This document shows, in pieces, positions 23,811 to 36,000 of a stretch of 64,000 nt of DNA. The stretch is from Sapria himalayana (Eukaryota; Streptophyta; Magnoliopsida; Malpighiales; Rafflesiaceae). The stretch spans positions 3,341,022-3,405,021 of the forward strand of contig JAREIK010002450.1 of the NCBI GenBank assembly GCA_029783825.1. The letters run 5' to 3'. The notes under the pieces are model-generated. The model worked only from the letters and a program-made list of their open reading frames with translations. It was not told the DNA's origin and did no database searches. The position numbers and the translations under genes were made by a program. Each line of letters starts with the position of its first letter. Position 1 is the stretch's first letter.

Positions 23811-23904
23811 CCCTCGCCCCTTTCCCACGCCATCACCTTTCGCCCTCATTTATCTCTCCTCGTCAGTCTGCCCTCACCTCTTGCTTCTCTCTCCCCACAC
23901 ACAT

Positions 23905-24555
23905 CTCCATGAGTTCCTTTGTTGAGCTCCAACGAGCTCGAAGTGAAACTCCAGCGAGCTCGACCTTGGAGCTTCTTCGAGCTCGACCTTGGAGCTTCTT
24001 CGATCTCTACGTCGAGCTCGCTGGAGCTCGACAAAACTCCATGAAAGAGCTAGTCGAGCTCCAGTGAGCTCAATGATTGAGCTCGTTGGAGCTCACTGGA
24101 GCTCCGTTGTGGAGCTTGACGGAGCTCCTTGAGTTCCATGAAGGAGCTCTAGTGAGCTTGATGGAGCTTCATTATAGAGCTCGACTGAACTCCACAAGAT
24201 ACATTGAGCTTGATAGTGGAGCTCACTTGAGCTCGACGAGCTCCTTCTTGGAGCTCCAGCGAGCTCAAAGTAGAGCTCACTAGAGCTCAATGAGCTCCAC
24301 GAATGAGCTCATCGAGGGAGCTCATCGAGCTCCGGTTAGCTCCACTTCAAGCTCACTGGAACTCGACGAAGCTCTACAATCAAGCTCACTAGAGCTTGAC
24401 GAAACTCCACAAAGGATCAACGGCGAGCTCCTTCTTAGAGCTCGTAGAGTTCCATTGAGCTCCACGATGGAACTCCAATGCGCTCTATGATTGAGCTCAT
24501 TGGAGCTCGACGAGCTCCTTCGTGGAGCTCATGGAGCTCCTTCGAGTTCCACAAT
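23905..24555. repeat. GAGCTC palindrome array inside the Mutator-like element
   Basis: About 33 copies of the 6-base palindrome GAGCTC, plus many one-base variants (GAGCTT, GAACTC, AAGCTC), at irregular spacings of about 10-30 bp. Linkers are GACGA, CACTG, CAGCGA, TTGGA and similar. Because the motif is its own complement, both strands read in frames full of Glu-Leu or Ser-Ser pairs. Open frames over it on both strands (such as 23807-24067, 24077-24283, 24093-24290) are by-products. Confidence 0.9.
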
Positions 24556-24564
24556 GGAGCTTGT

Positions 24565-24790
24565 AGAGACAGGCGGGGGGATAGAGGAGAAAGGTAAGGG
24601 CTGAGGGCGTGGGCGTGAGCGTGGGCGTGGGCGTGGGCGTGGGCGAGGAGCGAGGGCAAGGAACAATGGATAGGGGGGAGGGCGAGGGCATGGGCGTGAG
24701 CGAGGAGCGAGGGCAAGGGGCAAGGGATAGGGGGGAGGGTGAGGGCGAGGGCGAGGGGCAAGGGCTAGGGAGGGACGATAGGTGAGGGGC
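24565..24790. repeat. GGGCGTG / GGGCGAGG minisatellite
   Basis: A G-rich array (GGGCGTGGGCGTGAGCGAGGAGCGAGGGCAAGG and variants, 6-12-bp periods) forming the inner part of the right arm. A pair of about 70-bp blocks repeats (ATAGGGGGGAGGGCGAGGGC near 24670 and 24727). It has G-quadruplex potential on the plus strand. Confidence 0.85.
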
Positions 24791-24930
24791 AAGGGTAGTT
24801 TAAAACTTACGAATTCGAGTGCCCTTATTTTTAATTTATTTTTAGGTTAACTTTTTTTTAAAATATCAAAAATTTTGGTTCTAAATGTTAAAAATTTATA
24901 GGGAAATACCCCAAAACATATTTCCCCCCT
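24760..24930. repeat. Right TIR of the Mutator-like element
   Basis: Inverted counterpart of the left TIR, with scattered mismatches and small indels. Confidence 0.88.
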
Positions 24931-24969
24931 AATTATATGGTTAGGTGACATTAAAAAACATAAAATTAT

Positions 24970-25130
24970 ATAATCATGTAATAAGGGCAATATGGGATTC
25001 AAACTCATATCGTCTACTCACCAAAACCAAACAAATTATTTGATCACGAGCATATTATCATGTGAGAAATAAATTGAAATATTAATATATATAGAAAAAC
25101 ATATATAAATATACATAATATATATATATA
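24970..25130 (-). repeat. Direct repeat copy 1 with tRNA-like box B
   Basis: The sequence GGATTCAAACTCATATCGTC ... TTGATCACGAGCATATTATCATG (24994-25062) recurs in diverged form at 26003-26065. Its complement contains GAGTTTGAATCCC, resembling a Pol III box B. It may be a tRNA-derived SINE head; box A and a tail are not clear. Confidence 0.4.
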
Positions 25131-25184
25131 TATATACATAAATATACATAAATATATATAAATATAAAAAAATACATAAATCGA

Positions 25185-25230
25185 TAAATAAATATAAACA
25201 CACACACACACACACACATACATACATATG

Positions 25231-25298
<68 letters not shown>

Positions 25299-25325
25299 TA
25301 ATTGTGTGTGTGTGTGTGTGTTTAA
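25185..25325. repeat. Compound microsatellite (CA)n / (TACA)n / (TA)n / (TG)n
   Basis: (CA)n at 25198-25217, CATA tetramers to 25230, about 33 TA repeats at 25229-25294, then (TG)n at 25302-25321. The CA and TG blocks flank the TA run symmetrically, so the whole could extrude as a cruciform. Tyr/Ile-rich open frames across it are artefacts. Confidence 0.95.
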
Positions 25326-26522
25326 TTATTTATTTTTATTTATATGTTGATATATAATTATATATAAATATATTTATATAGTTATGTATAGTTATATATA
25401 TATATTATATGTATGTACGTATGTATTTATATGTTTGTATGTGTGTGTGTGTATTTTGTCGATTTATATATGTTTTTATTTCTATATATATTTATGCATA
25501 CTTATATATGTGTTTCCATATTATATATATATATATATATGAGTATTTCAATTTGCTTGTCAATTGATAATATATGTGCAATCGATTGGTTGTTCGGTTT
25601 TGGCGGGTAGATTAAGTAGTTTTATTCTTTTTAATGTTGGTTAATCAAATAATTAAAATTAAATTTTATTTTTTTTCCGAATTTCAGAGGGAAAAATCAT
25701 GTTAATTAATTTAAATACACCAAACTTTAATTATTTTAGAATCTGATGTACCTCTTTAGAGAGATTTATGTTTTGGTACACCATATGCAAAATATTTATG
25801 ATTTAGTGCATTTAAATTTATATAATAAAAAGTATATACTAATTTTTTAAAATAATTAAGTTTTAGTACACTAAAATTTATTAAGCTGAATTTGTCCGTT
25901 GAAATTTGGATAAAATAAATAAATTATGATTTAATTAATTCAAAAAATATCTTTAAAAACAAAGAAACAAATTAATGTCATAGAATAGGCAAGGTAGAAT
26001 TTGAACCCATGTCTTCCATTTGCCAAATTTACAACAAAGCACTTGATCACGAGTTTATTATCATTTACAAAATAAATCAAAATAGTTATATATAGATAGA
26101 TATATAAATGGAAACACCGATATACTTATATAAACATATATGTGAATATAAAAATATATATAAAAATTGACAAACATATATATATATGTATGTATGATAC
26201 ACGCACACACACATAAAACAACAGTGGTTTTATAATTGGAAAACTACTCATTTCCATTTTTTTTAAACACAACAATGATTTTAGAATATAAAAACCATTT
26301 ATTTCTATTTTTTTAAAAACAAAAGAAACAGCTTTGATTTCCAAAAGTGGTTTCATTCTTGTTTTAAAAAATTTTATTTTGAATACACACACACACACAC
26401 ACACAACATAACATAACATATATATATATTTTTATTTATTTATTTATTTATTTGTGCGTGCGTGTGTGTGTATTAACATTTATATATGTAAGTTTATATA
26501 TATATATATATATCTTTTTATA
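25326..26522. other. Noncoding, AT-rich, with scattered microsatellites
   Basis: Contains TA and TATG runs near 25380-25540, (CA)n near 26200-26215 and 26384-26404, and (TTTA)n near 26430-26450. No gene was found. Confidence 0.6.
25970..26110 (-). repeat. Direct repeat copy 2 with tRNA-like box B
   Basis: Diverged partner of 24970-25130, about 1 kb away, sharing TTGATCACGAG and the following TTATTATCAT. The complement reads ATGGGTTCAAATTCTACC, again box-B-like. Confidence 0.4.
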
Positions 26523-27679
26523 TACTCAAGAAATAAGTTTGTTAGAAATTGCCAAATCCATTTCTAATTATGTCGCAATGTTAAATTTGCGATGTCAATA
26601 GAAATGAAAAAATTTCATTTTTAAAAGGCTTCTTTCTAAATTTTAGAAACAAAAATTACATGGGCTTTTCTAATATGTGCGATATAAATTTTAAATCATT
26701 TCTATTCCGATACTAAATTAGTGATGGAATAGAATACAAACACAAAATTCATTGCCAAATTAGAATTGAATTTTGAAATGCTATTTTTTATTTTTATTTT
26801 CTGCAATAGGAATATGTCTTATTTGTTATAGTTTTTGTATGCTATATACTAACTACATACATAAACCATATAACCTGCAATCTAATAAGTACATGTATGT
26901 TATTCATCGAATGATATTCATATTAACATTCACTACAAAGTAAAACATTAAATAACAAATATCAAAGTTCATCCATTCCAATACACATTAATAACATCAA
27001 AAAATAAGAAAATAAAAAAATAAAAGTTTACCACAAACAATTCTATTACAAAAATGTAATAGTACTACATTAAAAAAAACTACAAACCATTGTCGAGATG
27101 AGTATTATCTAGAGATGTCAAACGGGGCGGGCCGGCTCGGCCCGGCCTGTTTTTTAGAGCACTGCCATGCTTTCATGCCCGGCCCATCACGACTTATCAA
27201 AGCTGGGCTTGATCGGACCAGGCCAAGCCGTACGGGCATGGTTAAAATTTTTTTTTAAAAAATTTTTAAAGTTTAATTTTTTAGTTTAAATAAAATATAT
27301 ATTATATTATATATAGAATTATATATAATGTATAATATATTAAAATTATAAAATGAAACTTGTTAAAATTTTATTAAATTACAAAGTTTAATTTTTTTTT
27401 ATAATTTAAAATAATATTAGTTTATAATTTATTAGAATTAAATTATAGAGTTATAAATTGTTAAATGAAAAAATTAAACAAAAAAATAAATAAAGCAAAC
27501 AATTTCATTAAAAACAATTAAAAAGTAAAAAAAACAAAAGCAAACCAAATAAGAAATGATCAATCAGCCAATAGATACCGAAGGTCCGAAACAAACAAAT
27601 TAAATTTTCAATGTAATGTAAAAATAAAGCATACAATCAATAAAAAATAAAACATCGAAATCAAAAAACAGTGGATCAT

Positions 27680-29600
27680 CATCAATCATCAATTAGCATA
27701 TCATGAGCATCATTGGCCGCAATATCAAGATCAGTATCATATGGATCATCATCATTAGCAATCAACTCATCCGCTTTCGCAGTGGATGCAGCTGCAATCC
27801 TAGCTCCAGCACGATCATGGATGCTAAACCTCGAATCCTCCCAATCGTTCAAATAGGCCAAAGCCTCAACAATATATGGACGTAATCTCGATCTCCTATC
27901 TGAAATCACATTCACTGCAACAGAAAAACAGACTCTAATACTATGCTTGACACCGTAGGAGTTAGTAGATCCCGTGTCATGCTAGATAGCACGGGAAAGG
28001 TGGACTCATATGATTTCCACCACTGAATATATCAATATTCTTAATATCAGAATGTGATAGGATTGAGCAGTAATCGGTATCTAACTACCGAGAAAGCTCG
28101 CTCCTATATGATGGTCCACCTTGACGTTTCCCCCTCACTAGCTGAATGGAAAAATCATCATCTCCGAACAAGGTAACCATGTCCGTAATCACAGTCTCAT
28201 TACTCACACCACCATACCTAGTATCGTAGTATGTGAATAGGTCAGTCAACTTCTCGTGAATGATCCCTTCAGGTGGGTCTTCCAGGTTCATGCACGAGGA
28301 AATGTAAGTCAATGTGTTTTCTATCCCTTCCACCTTAACCCTAGGGTCCATGTATGCAGCAAGGCAATAAAGAGATGGAATGGTGGACTAGTACTTTAAG
28401 TACTTGGTTTCCATCTCTGCAACCATACGGCTAAGTGTCAGGTCAGCTCGATACTTCCTAAACATCCTACTAATGTTACATATGCACCTGAGTGCAATGC
28501 AAGTCGTGGGCATATAAACCGACGAACACATATTCGTTGTGTCATAAAAAATGTTCAATTTTCATAAATAAAATTCCTGAAGCCCAGTCACTGTCATCAA
28601 TAATAAGTTCGTCAATCTTACTATTGACGTAGTCAGATATCATGTGTTCGTATCCAACACATGACTCCAACATCAGGTATGTGTAATTCTAATGATGTTT
28701 CACATCCGATTGAAATTTATTCTTCTTAAAATTCGCAGACAAATAGAGACTACCAAACTCTTTTTGTCTACGAGAAGTGTGAATATATTTTAGTATATTA
28801 CGTATATTATCCAACGAAAGAGAAAACACCTTCATACCCACTTGAACAATCAGGTTAATCACGTAACACATGCATCTGACATGAAAAATCTCTCCAAATG
28901 GTGCGTCTCTAATATTCCTAACAAACATATTAATTGTTACTCCATTATTAGATGCGTTATCGAATGTGATACTAAAAATTTTATTTTGAATTTTATATTC
29001 CCTAAAGATTTTCATCATACACTTAAAAATGACCGGGCCATCATGCAAATGGAGAATCTCAGAGAATCCTAAAATTTTGTTATTCACAGTCTAGTTAGAA
29101 TCTACATAGTGGCTGGTGAGACATGCATAAGATGATTCATCGTGACTTGTCCAGATATCGGACGTCACGGACACCACTCCACTATATGCCATAAATTCAT
29201 TAATTATTTTTTGTTTTTCTAACTTATACAATTTTAGTATGTCATTCCTAGGTGTAGATCTAGGAATCCTATGATAAGCAGGCTGAAAATATGTCTGCAT
29301 GATGCACACTACCCTTGGATCTTTTGAAAATCTGATCAGAAGACCCATCAATGATAAGTCTTGACATGCAGTCCCTACCCAACTTGCTAGAGTATATGAA
29401 GGGAGTAAACTTTGAGACTAAACTAGATCTAGTCTCAAAAAATGAAGTGTCAAGTTGTGTTTTCCTAGGATCTAATGAACCATATTTTTTGGTGCATAAT
29501 TTGGCATGCTTCTTAAGGTGCCCAGTCCCAAATGAACTCTTACAAGTTTAAATTCTCATACAATAATTACACTGTGTTATTTCTTCTTCCTCACCCCTAA
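27680..29600 (-). pseudogene. hAT transposase, near full length but interrupted
   Basis: Minus strand. The BED finger reads TQCNYCMRI then SFGTGHLKKHAKLC (about 29580-29495; CxxC and HxxxH intact), followed by SSLVSKFTPFIYSSKLGRD. The catalytic core region reads RIPRSTPRNDILKLYKLEK and SDIWTSHDESSYACLTSHYV (29351-29091), then KIFSITFDNASNNGVTINMF and HVRCMCYVINLIVQVGM (29087-28689). Next comes a MVAEMETKYLKY block (about 28420-28385). The piece 28351-28085 starts MDPRVKVEGIENTLTY. The hATC dimerisation motif reads CFSVAVNVISDRRSRLRPYI (about 27940-27880), followed by an acidic C-terminus. Several stops and at least one frameshift separate the parts, but most signature residues survive. Confidence 0.9.
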
Positions 29601-29849
29601 CATTTTTTTTTGTTTTATTATATTAAAATGAGGCCAAACTACAGAAGTCCTCCTTCTTTTTTGTTTTTTAGAAGTTTGGGTTGAGACAACTAGAGAAACC
29701 AAAGTTAAAGCAGCCTCAGACCTCTGTGTAAGATTTTTATTTTCTAAATTTAAATATGTTTCATTAGTATTTGTCATTTTTTAGGATTTTTGTTAAACAT
29801 GACACTTATGTAGAGAATAGATGATAGATTTTTAAATTTAACTATTTTA

Positions 29850-29905
29850 GGACTAGAGAGAGAGAGACTAGACTTGAGAGAGACCGAGAGAGAGAGAGAG
29901 AGAGA
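29850..29905. repeat. (GA)n-rich leader in hAT element
   Basis: GAGAGAGAGACT then a longer (AG)n block upstream of the transposase. The sister copy has a shorter version at 12502-12522. Position and composition suggest the transposase 5' leader. Confidence 0.65.
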
Positions 29906-30228
29906 AACTTAAAATAAATTACTCGGTAAAGCAATGAGGTCGATCACATGCACTGTGCACCACAGTCTAGCTCAAAATTCAAAACTCGAGTTGAGATTCC
30001 CGAAAAGCCAAGCCAAATGATGAAATCTCAAGTCCCGATAGAGAGCAGCAAGAGTTTTGAGAGAGTGAAAATGTAAGATTTGAGAGAATAAATATTTATG
30101 AAAAACATAAATATTATAGAGAGGTGGGGAGGATTTTATAGATTAAAGAAAATAATTTTTTTTTTAAAAAGTAATTTTTTTTTGTTTTTTTTAATTTTTT
30201 TTAATATTTTAGGGGGCAAAATCATGAG

Positions 30229-30276
30229 GGCCATCAGATTTTGTCCCCTAGTAGTTGGAGGCGAGATCCAACGGCT
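30229..30276. repeat. hAT hairpin, decayed left arm
   Basis: The right arm ATCCAACGGCT (30266-30276) is intact. The left arm GGCCATCAGAT has several mismatches, unlike the paired copies at 12863 and 17511. Confidence 0.6.
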
Positions 30277-30637
30277 AAAATTCAAAATTTTTTTTGCCCG
30301 TTGGGGGGGGGGGGGATCGGGTTGGGTCGGGTCTGATTGGACCCTACCCGCGGTCTTTGTGTGCAGGAAGCTAGGCCCGACTCACCGAGTCACAAGAGGG
30401 TGAGCCGTGACCCGTGACTCGTGAGGGTGCGGGATGCCTGGAGCCCAGGTCTGCGGGTGCGGGTGTGAGACTAGGTGTGACCCCGACCCATGCCACGGGC
30501 CACCGAACCATGCCGGGTCAGGAACGACACGAGGCCTAGTTGGCCTCGGCACATCACGGGTCGTGCCTTACCCGGGCATAGGAAATTCTCATAATGGGCC
30601 GGCCCGGCCCGGCCCAGTTGACACCTCTAGTATTATC

Positions 30638-33099
30638 CTCCAAAGATCTAGATAGATTTTCTTCAAAATGATAAAAAAGAGTTGAATCATATGCCTACCT
30701 ACATATTATTTTCTCCATTTTCAAAATCTTATATTGTATTTTTTCTTCTCTTTCCATTATTTATCTATCTCTTTTCATTCTTTCTTCCTCTATTTTTTTC
30801 ATTTCTTAAATTTGTTTTTGTACATCTTCATTCTTTTGTTGTATCTCTTCATTTTTTCTTTACAAAATTTCTTGAATTTCTTGCATTTCCTCACACAACT
30901 ACTCAATCAACAAATTATTGTAATTAGAAGATGAAGATAAAAAGATCCAAACAAAATCTGGATAAAATGTAGATGCATGAGTACCAAAACCATATACTTA
31001 ACATTTTTCAGCTCCATTCCAACAACATGAATGTAAATGTGTACAACATCAATCTCTTGCACCTATGTAGAAGAATATATCAGTCATGAAGTAATTACAA
31101 CTATATACTCAACAACATCCTATAATTGTTACAATACAATATAACTTATTATTACTATATTCAATTAAATTTATATCAGCTCATCAAACTGTCAACACCC
31201 TACTAAAAATTAATATAAAAATAAAGTGAGTCATTATATTTAAGAAGTTCATATACACTAACTCATTAATAACAATAATAAAAAAATACTTGACTTTGGA
31301 TATTACTTTTCTTGAGTGCCAAAAATTATATTTTTTTTATAATTTCTTGTTTCATACATTGTAATTTATATAATACACTAAAAATATAAATTTACAAACT
31401 CACATTAATATCATTTAACCACTTATCTATAAATGATTCATCATTCTTTTTGTTTATTTGCTTGAAGACCTCAAATAGTATTGATGGACATACCAACTCA
31501 ACCTCCTGAAAATAAATAATAGTTAATAATGATGTATATGATATATTGTCATACATTTATTATTATTTGCATCCACAAAGTTCAAACCATAATAAACTAG
31601 AAAAAATAATTTTAACAAATCTACTTAATATTGGTAGGTCATCTTTGAACATCCAATATGTTTAGAAGGTCATTATCTTTCACCTATTTTTTCTAATGAT
31701 GATTGTGTAATGTCATTTGGGGGACACTATTTTAGTATTACCATCATTTGATCCAAACATTTGATCTAAATATTAAGGGGAACATCAGTTGATCCAATAT
31801 GTTTGGAACTTCTCACTATTCCAGTATTCTCACCATTTGATCCAAACATTAAGGGGAAGACTATTTGGCTTTGTATCTTTACCATACTTTTTTCTCTATT
31901 TTCCAATTTTGTCATTGTATTTGATACTAGCTACATATTTTCATGTATCCATCACTGAGATCAATAAAATATTAATCCATTTATATTTTTTCTACAAAAA
32001 ATAAAAAAAAAATACAATACATTGTGATGCAATTATTTGCATAGTATTTCATAAAAAAATATGTTGACAAATTAATAAATGCAATAAAATTATACTTCAA
32101 ATTCTTCCTAATAATATTCTTCCATTATAGGGGGCACTTTGCTCCATTTTATACCCTCACAACTAGTTTCTCCTTAAATATATTCTTAATTAAATGAGAA
32201 GCAAAAAGAATAAATCTACAAGTAATTTAATATCAGCATGTACATATATATACACATAAACAAAATACACTCATATTTCTATAACAAAGTTAATATTTTA
32301 TTCATTTTTATAACTTATCCACAATATCTTAAAGCAAACATTATATTCATTCTCAATGATAATATCGGATACATAACAACATCATAGCTTGTTTTGAATT
32401 AAGAGTACTATATTTTAACCATAATTATTTATTTATATTTTCATTCATAGTTGTACTTTAAATTTTTTATAAATGAAAAGAATGAAAAATGATAATTCAT
32501 GCATATAGTAAATTTCTAAAAGCTATGTATTGTTTATTATCAAATATAGGCTGAATGAATATTTTTCATAACTTTGCATAAAAATAATGAATTGTGAATA
32601 TCAAACCATTGTTAATGTTGTAGTACCAATGTATGTACCTCATAAGATAGGTGAGACGAAGTTAAAAATATCTGCTGGTACATAATGAGATAAAAATGAA
32701 TATTAATGGTAGTCAATCCATATGTCTCATGATGAGGTGATGTCAATCCTCTTGATGTGTAGGAGAATATGAAGAAATATTTGTAGTGTCGTCATCACTA
32801 AATAAATGTTGAATTCCTTCTCCATAAATTATTAGTTGACTTCCTCTACTCCTCCCCATAAATTGAGATCCTCGACCACTTGAATTGTCATGTCTCAAAC
32901 ATGATTCAAGTTATATAAATATTAAAAAATACAAAGACAATAAAAACATATAGTGAATATGTCATTCTAACAAAACATAATGAGAAACACATTGACATTC
33001 ACAAATATGAAAAAAAAAATTATGTAAATTTCTAACCGTTACAAAACACAATGAGAAACACCTAAATTATAACAGTTACAAAATAAGCAATACAATATA
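30638..33099. other. CACTA interior, noncoding part
   Basis: AT-rich sequence downstream of the transposase relic. It includes a pyrimidine-rich stretch (30710-30880) and a local repeat of GATCCAAACATT / GGGGAA near 31750-31860. No further domain was recognised. Confidence 0.5.
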
Positions 33100-36000
33100 A
33101 TATCACTCTCAATATATATCTACTTATCATTGGAAATTTCTAACAAATAATCTTTATTTATATATTCATCCTCATATGATTGTGTAATTAATTCTTTCTC
33201 ATCTTCTTCTTCAACATGGGCATCATCAATGTCCAAATAGTTTCTATCTTCGCTAAGTAATATTTCAAGCTCATCATGTACCACATGATTGATTAGATGA
33301 AGTTTCACATCATTCTTTTGAAATATAGGTACACATGATGGTGTGACAATAATATCTTTTTTCAAGAACTTTCACAATTGGTCTAGGTTTTATTTTACAT
33401 ATTACCCACCAGTCACAAACATTTTTTCTCGTGGTTAGATAAGTGTTGTAACGCACTTGTTTTACTTGCACCGCAAGGATAGATAGCTCATTTTTACAAT
33501 ACTATTTATTATGATGTAATCTACAAGGTTGTATTGATGATAAATTCTAGTACCCAAATTTCAAATAGGATCAAACTATTCATAGTTAAATAGAATTATC
33601 CTCTTAATTGATAAAACATGATACTCTATGTATAGAATTTCAATTAATCAACCATGAAAGTTAATATTAGATGTAGTAGAGTTAGACCCCTCGATGCATA
33701 TACTACTATTCAATGCAGCTCTATTTGAACCATATTTCAAAGTATAAAATTTGTATCCATTTACACATTGAATGAGCTATGTCTGTAAACTTTGTAATAA
33801 CTATTTTGTAGGATCCTTTATTTGTCTATTATATATATTTGATGATCTAAAATGTACCTACAAATTGAAATAAAATAAAAACATACATATATAATGTTGC
33901 ACATTAAATTTTAGAAGAATGATAAGATATATATTGATAAATTTTTAAAACCAAAATAAAATATTTTTCAACCTTTACATCGATGGAAGTACCATCAATA
34001 TGCAATATTCTTTTCCTTAATTCCTTACCATAAATTCTATAAAAAAGACATTGAAGTTATTTTGAATATTAAAAAAGGTATATCATATACCATGACAAAG
34101 ATATGATGATGTAAAATAATTATAAATCTTACTCAATATAAGGTTTAACTTTTTCACAATTCACAAGATATATGTGTGTGTAACATGATACAAATAGTCA
34201 TCAAAAAAATATCTTGATTTTGCTCTACCAAATGATCAACCTACAAGGGTGAAAATGGAAAGCAAATCATTTTCTTCTGATCCATACCCAATACCATAAT
34301 TATTATTTAGTAACATTTGTTATTCGAATTATATACATATGGCCAAAAGTAATGTGCACAAAATGTTAAAGCTTTTTCAACTAAGTAGGCATTGCATATG
34401 TTGATCCTTTAACTCTGATATTATTTTGAAAATTATTTTTTAATTTTCTAAGATATCTAAAAAATATTTAACTATAATACAATTTATTTGTCGGATACAT
34501 TTAAATTTTTAGATTAACAATTGAAAATTATATAAATTCTTAAATGGAAACAACCATTTGTATTGCATAGAGTCTACTATCGCATTCATAAGGTAAGTGG
34601 ATCATAAGATGTTCCAGATAGTTGAAGAAGCGAGGAAGAAAAAGATATTCAAGTCTGCATGTAAATATAGGTATGTTATTTTGTAATTGCTCTATGTTTT
34701 TCTTTATTATGATATTGCAAGTAAGATTCTTAAAAAATGCTTATTTATTTTAGTCAATGCTTCCCAAATATTTTCTAAAAATAATTCATTAAATGCTATG
34801 GATATTAGCCTCTACATAACCACATAGTAGTCATGACTTTTAATCCCAAATAATTGTATGCTTCTTTATATCAACACATCTGCTCATATTAGATGAATAT
34901 CCATTGGTGAATCTGAGCTTTATCAGCCATTTGAACAAATCTTCCTTTGTATCCTTATCAAGACGATAGGCCTTAGGAAATTTATTTGTTGATTCATCCT
35001 TATGTAACTTTGGATGTGAACAAAACTCTTTCAAATCATCTCTTGATTTATTATTTTCTTTTATTTTTCCTTCCACATTCATGATGGTATTACAAATATT
35101 ATCAACAAAGTTTTTCTCAAAGTATATCACATCTAAGTTGTGTCTAATTATGTTGGTTTTTCAATAAGGCAAATCCCAAAAGATATTTCAATAAGAAAAA
35201 TCCCAAAAGATGTCTCAATCACCTCTAATATTTTAGCACATGATCTCAAAGGTGGTGTACCTTTTACAACTATATGGCCTTTCCTCAATGCCTTAGCATT
35301 CATTTGAGATTGTTGTTTTGTATGTAAGATAGTGTATTTTTTACTTGTTTATCCAAATGGTTGAAATCCATATATGCATAACCCTAATCTAATATTTTGA
35401 TTTTTATTTACAATAGATGGATGAATATCATCAAAATGTTACTAGGATGGAGAATCTGAGCAATACTAAATCATGCATTCTTAAGTAATATGTTTTTTGT
35501 GCCAACTCATGTCATTAGTAGTGACTTAAGATAGAAATAATATTTGTAGAAGAGAAATCAATGAGAAGTAATACATTTTCTTATGATAAATATTTATTCT
35601 CTACCTTTTACATTCAGTATGTCTTTTGTAGCGAGGATAGTTACAAAAATTACAAGTAATTACTTTACTATCTTCACCCTAATATATCATATAGCCATTA
35701 ATGCAGTAATGAATTTTTTATACAAGCAACCCCAAACCTCATATTAACTTCTTTATGCTATAAATGTGATATATCATGACATTATTCTTTGGTAAAAATT
35801 TAGATAATAACTCGCACATTTCATCAAAACATCATTTATAAAAAATGGTGGTTTGCCTTTAAATTCAAAACTCTAGCCACTATAAATAACTTTGAGTGGC
35901 CATATGGATTACCTATTTAAACCTTTTCTTCTGATGCTTTGAGTATTTAATAAAATTATTTTGCCGATGATTTTGGGATATTATCAGTGCCATCTAGATT

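Larger units (their letters stand above)
23641..24930. mobile_element. Nonautonomous Mutator-like element with long TIRs and exact 9-bp TSD
   Basis: A 1290-bp element. The 9-mer AATTATATG stands on both sides (23632-23640 and 24931-24939). The terminal inverted repeats are long: AGGGAATTATGTTTTGGGAT ... on the left pairs with the complement of the right end, AGGGGGGAAATATGTTTTGG, and the match continues for about 170 bp. It then degrades into C-rich (left) and G-rich (right) arms. Long TIRs plus a 9-bp duplication define the Mutator superfamily. There is no transposase. The interior is a roughly 600-bp GAGCTC-rich array unlike anything else in the window. Confidence 0.92.
27110..30629 (-). 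mobile_element. hAT element, 3.5 kb, with perfect 8-bp TSD, nested in CACTA
   Basis: The left terminus TAGAGATGTCAA (27110-27121) and right terminus TTGACACCTCTA (30618-30629) match as inverted repeats at 11 of 12 bases. GTATTATC stands before (27102-27109) and after (30630-30637), an exact 8-bp target duplication. GC-rich ends (GGGCCGGCC-type) flank AT-rich arms. The right arm carries a poly-G (30303-30315), a hairpin relic (30229-30276) and a GAGA-rich leader (29850-29905). This is the best-preserved family member: its minus-strand transposase relic still spans BED to hATC. It inserted into the CACTA element and so is younger. Confidence 0.95.

Noticed and set aside
23807..24792. Series of Ser/Glu/Leu-rich and Pro/Arg-rich frames on both strands
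   Set aside because: They are products of the self-complementary GAGCTC array and the GGGCGTG minisatellite in the Mutator-like element. No start context or domain supports a protein.
25036..25610. Tyr/Ile/Val/Cys-rich frames
   Set aside because: They are translations of (TA)n, (CA)n and (TG)n microsatellites. The same applies at 38318-38503 and 53086-53295.
30682..30934. Phe/Leu-rich frames that could look like a membrane protein
   Set aside because: They are the pyrimidine-rich stretch inside the CACTA interior; hydrophobicity comes from TTT/CTT/TTC codons and both frames show it.
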